Source: Cocleimonas sp. (GTDB taxonomy: Bacteria; Pseudomonadota; Gammaproteobacteria; Thiotrichales; Thiotrichaceae). From it: a stretch of 5,768 nt of DNA. Below, piece by piece: positions 5,655-5,768 of this stretch. How positions within the stretch are numbered: the stretch's first letter is position 1; each line of letters begins with the position of its first letter. The notes under the pieces were generated by a model, which saw only the letters and a list, made by a program, of their open reading frames with translations, had not been told where the DNA came from and did no database searches. The stretch lies in NCBI GenBank assembly GCA_023145535.1, contig JAGLDQ010000015.1:1-5768 (forward strand). Reading direction: 5' to 3'. The position numbers were made by a program, and so were the translations under genes.

Positions 5655-5689
5655 TTCTGCATCAGAACTTCGGGAAGTTAATTCATGCA
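5655..5689. repeat. Compact hairpin cluster with two alternative folds
   Basis: One fold pairs TTCTG (5655-5659) with CAGAA (5663-5667). A competing fold pairs TGCAT (5658-5662) with ATGCA (5685-5689) and AACTT (5666-5670) with AAGTT (5675-5679) around a CGGG loop. The two folds use overlapping bases and exclude each other. All arms are perfect, though short. Confidence 0.5.
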
Positions 5690-5722
5690 CGTTCCTTAAT
5701 ATATGGCATCCTTTATAGGTAA

Positions 5723-5752
5723 TTGACAATAAGAACCCTCATCCCCGATAAA
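5723..5752 (+). promoter_or_regulatory. Sigma-70 promoter candidate for the gene beyond the right edge
   Basis: A perfect TTGACA (5723-5728) is followed after 18 bases by GATAAA (5747-5752), four of six matches to TATAAT. Transcription would begin near 5760 and run out of the window, implying a separate unit downstream of sucCD. Confidence 0.5.
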
Positions 5753-5768
5753 AACACCTCAGGAATGA

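Larger units (their letters stand above)
5526..5768. other. Region downstream of sucD without a recognisable gene
   Basis: These 243 bases show no credible coding frame. They contain a run of six T (5573-5578) without a preceding GC hairpin, two structured segments (5587-5641 and 5655-5689), and a promoter candidate (5723-5752) facing rightward. An ATG at 5765 follows AGGA with no spacing, so it is unlikely to be a start codon. Confidence 0.6.

Noticed and set aside
5765..5767. ATG at the extreme right edge as a gene start.
   Set aside because: The AGGA before it has no spacing to the ATG, and the next codon cannot be completed within the window.

Overview
This window looks like chromosomal DNA from a moderately AT-rich gammaproteobacterium. 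SucC and SucD resemble the Escherichia coli proteins along almost their whole length. An LptE-type lipoprotein indicates a Gram-negative outer membrane with lipopolysaccharide. A NarK/NrtP-type transporter suggests nitrate or nitrite use. I cannot fix the genus from the sequence alone. All five genes read on the + strand.

Layout: (1) 1-1278 is the 3' part of a nitrate/nitrite MFS transporter gene, cut by the left edge of the window. (2) 1279-1612 is a 334-base gap with a (GGTTT)3 tract, a strong AT-rich inverted repeat, a TATAAT-type promoter candidate and a second inverted repeat just before the next start codon. (3) 1613-2746 encodes a prokaryotic ionotropic-glutamate-receptor-like protein: a split periplasmic ligand-binding domain interrupted by a two-helix pore module. 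Its pore lacks the potassium-type TVGYGD filter. (4) 2759-3256 encodes an LptE-like outer-membrane lipoprotein 12 bases downstream, probably on the same transcript. (5) 3257-3486 is a 230-base gap dominated by a roughly 155-base element with a long closing stem around three internal hairpins. (6) 3487-4650 and 4653-5525 are sucC and sucD, the two subunits of succinyl-CoA synthetase, separated by 2 bases. (7) 5526-5768 has no recognisable gene; it holds two strong hairpin structures and a TTGACA promoter candidate pointing out of the right edge.

How the parts work together: SucC and SucD form one TCA-cycle enzyme and are almost certainly co-translated. They are not preceded by sucAB here, so they need their own control, and the structured element directly ahead of sucC is the natural candidate. 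The receptor-like protein and the LptE-like protein are both envelope proteins, but no functional link is evident beyond adjacency. The two most interesting items are the structured sucC leader (3295-3449) and the unusual pore of the receptor-like protein.
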